Source: Mansonella perstans (Eukaryota > Nematoda > Chromadorea > Rhabditida > Onchocercidae). From it: a stretch of 64,000 nucleotides of DNA. This document shows, piece by piece, positions 62,801 through 64,000 of this stretch. The position numbers were made by a program, and so were the translations under genes. The DNA is taken from assembly GCA_037074765.1 (NCBI GenBank), contig JBAMDO010000574.1, positions 682,001 to 746,000 of the forward strand. Direction: 5' to 3'. Below the pieces are notes generated by a model. The model worked only from the letters and a program-made list of their open reading frames with translations, had not been told where the DNA came from and did no database searches. Within the stretch, counting starts at the first letter, position 1. Every line of letters starts with the position of its first letter.

Positions 62801-63652
62801 CATTGTGGATTGCAATTAATCTACAGTCTAGATAAATTCGATTGCAGTACTGGCAGTTGCTTTTAACAATTAAAGTTTTCAGGTTCCATTCGTTAGATTT
62901 CTTGGATAATAATCGTTTCAAACTACTTTTCAAGATTTCATTGAATGATGTTGTAATTGCCAAAGGTTAGCAATTTGTTAAAAAAAGCAATTAAATCTAT
63001 GTTTAAATTGTAATGATTGAAAAGATTGAAATAGTGTCTATGCTTGCTAATGTTACAATAAACTTAAAAAGTACAAGTGGGGAAAAAGTGGAAGGAATTA
63101 GAGTGGCAAGCAATAAATTCAGACAATGAAAGATGCCAGTTGATCCTTAACTTATAAATAGGGAATCTGTAATAGTAAATTATTCGCGTATTATTAGATC
63201 AAATTCCAAATCTGAGTGTCTGAAACTGCATGTAGTTATTTCCTCATCTCCGAATTCCAGATACTTTGTCACTATTTCATGCAGCTGAAATGGAACTGCA
63301 AAATGCGCAAGAAGATATAAATATTGTGAATAAAATGACTGAATTATCGAAGTTACTCAAGAAACCAAGTATCGTATGTTTTAGTCGAGTTATAATTGTT
63401 CAGTTTGATGAAATGATTTCCATTGAATTTTTTATTTTTTTAAAGAAAACGAAGTACTGGTTAAGTTATTAAGATGGCATAAATCAATGACAATGTGAAA
63501 ATGCGAATTTGATTCACTTACTGATAAGTACGACATTTTTGCAGGAATTAGCGAATATATTAGACAATCTGGAAATTGAAACGAAACGTCGAAAACGGGT
63601 TCTTCAGGAACAGCTGATATCAGATCCGTTGCTGACCATAGTGCAGTTACAA
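56870..63652 (+). CDS. ARHGEF17 (TEM4)-like RhoGEF, DH-PH (partial, continues past right edge)
   Basis: Exons: 56870-57018, 57686-57753, 58003-58079, 58300-58377, 58549-58711, 59202-59446, 59596-59627, 59866-60060, 60362-60548, 60745-60849, 61179-61256, 61524-61637, 61915-62007, 62268-62435, 62506-62642, 62883-62965, 63261-63373 and 63545-63652, 731 codons in view. The first about 350 residues are Ser- and Arg-rich with no fold visible. The DH domain starts at IRELCDTEKTFIEDLEYL and includes MRPLRQPLECTLIDP, AFEKYYM, RCRRDHRNKLDLDSLL and ISPIQRVPRYELIVKQIIKH. The PH region has LVTTGRSFNRYDVVTVLG and RCLFLMSDQIIVTNVRRKSS. The LREIEAIVDGLDDL linker and the later INIVNKMTELSKLLKKPS resemble ARHGEF17, a RhoA-type exchange factor acting on the actin cytoskeleton. 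Downstream parts (rest of PH, beta-propeller in the family) would lie beyond the window. Odd: the intron after 61637 appears to use a GC donor. Reading through 63652 gives a stop at 63682, an alternative end. Confidence 0.82.
59596..59627 (+). CDS. 32-base microexon of the RhoGEF gene
   Basis: Between TTATTTCAG and GTCAGT, 32 bases encode VCNSSDIIRP plus two bases. Including it is the only way found to bring the flanking exons (ending 59446 in phase 0, starting 59866 after TTTTTAG) into frame. Confidence 0.6.
61628..62081 (+). repeat. Direct duplication of an exon-intron junction segment in the RhoGEF gene
   Basis: Copy 1 (61628-61722) and copy 2 (62009-62081) share TATTATATGGCAAGTTAAAA and then nearly identical sequence through GTTGAAAAGAGGAAA and TTCAATATTTA-TATGCTTTTATTTCTT. 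Copy 1 has about 16-20 extra bases in the middle. Copy 1 begins inside a coding exon; copy 2 is wholly intronic. Confidence 0.9.
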
Positions 63653-63682
63653 GTCACAACAACGTATTCAGCAATTTCATAA

Positions 63683-64000
63683 ATCTTTTCTAACATTTCT
63701 TTCTCAAATTTTTGACTAGAATTTCAAGTTCCTAATTGAAATTCTGTGGTAATTTTATAAGTTGTCTTGGAAATTTTGCAAATTTTTGATCTAGAAGTGA
63801 TCTGGTCAGGTTGCCACCGAATCTTTTATTTCCATAATTTAGGCCTTGCAACAGCACATAATCTATCCGTTTTTAAAAAAATGAAATTAGTGGTTTTATG
63901 CTAGCTACTATAATCCAGTTCTTTTTTATCACCGCAATATGGTAATGATAATAGTTGGATAATGCGGAAGTAGGATGGGAACGCTCAGGAAAGTGAAATT
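63683..64000. other. Right edge, presumed RhoGEF intron or 3' region
   Basis: AT-rich sequence after the last RhoGEF exon in view. No further exon is visible before the window ends. Confidence 0.5.

Overview
The window is animal nuclear DNA, about 30% GC, with multi-exon genes, long AT-rich introns and TTTTCAG-like 3' splice sites. The proteins read most like nematode ones: a STIM protein with a nematode-type layout, a short engrailed protein of about 184 aa, and an AFF-family protein. 3' splice sites just upstream of several start codons look like spliced-leader acceptors. I infer a parasitic nematode, probably clade III (Spirurina or filaria-like), but the species cannot be fixed from this sequence. 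All identities come from reading exons by eye and joining them by splice phase; no database search was run.

Layout, left to right: (1) 1033-1819, minus, N-terminal exons of an ANKRD13-type ankyrin protein that runs off the left edge. (2) 2000-2704, a degenerate repeat and a long TACA microsatellite. (3) 4232-5778, plus, a two-box HMGB protein. (4) 9835-17915, minus, a 15-exon AF4/FMR2 (AFF) family gene of about 853 aa. (5) 18087-18960, two minisatellites (68 bp and 29 bp units) upstream of the AFF start, then about 6 kb of mostly empty AT-rich DNA with an orphan exon-like block. (6) 25386-30431, plus, stim-1, the ER calcium sensor of store-operated calcium entry. (7) 32763-35120, plus, a NIFK/Nop15-like nucleolar RRM protein. 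(8) 39693-44715, plus, engrailed (ceh-16), with a 3.5-kb intron in the homeodomain. (9) 45735-46925, minus, mitochondrial ribosomal protein S18A, convergent with engrailed. (10) 47410-53326, plus, an LRR-Ig single-pass membrane protein with a striking cytoplasmic 11-residue repeat. (11) 56870-63652 and beyond, plus, an ARHGEF17 (TEM4)-like RhoGEF that leaves the right edge.

The genes do not form a pathway or an evident operon. They are a mix of housekeeping genes (HMGB, NIFK-like, mitochondrial S18A), transcription and development genes (AFF, engrailed) and membrane or signalling genes (STIM, LRR-Ig, RhoGEF). I found no tRNA, rRNA, CRISPR array or intact transposon.

The points most worth a second look are the hendecad repeat of the LRR-Ig tail, the competing splice sites in stim-1 that would truncate the protein, the GC-AG intron and duplicated exon-intron junction in the RhoGEF DH domain, the minisatellites beside the AFF gene, and several unassigned exon-like blocks. 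No convincing new multi-gene system is visible.
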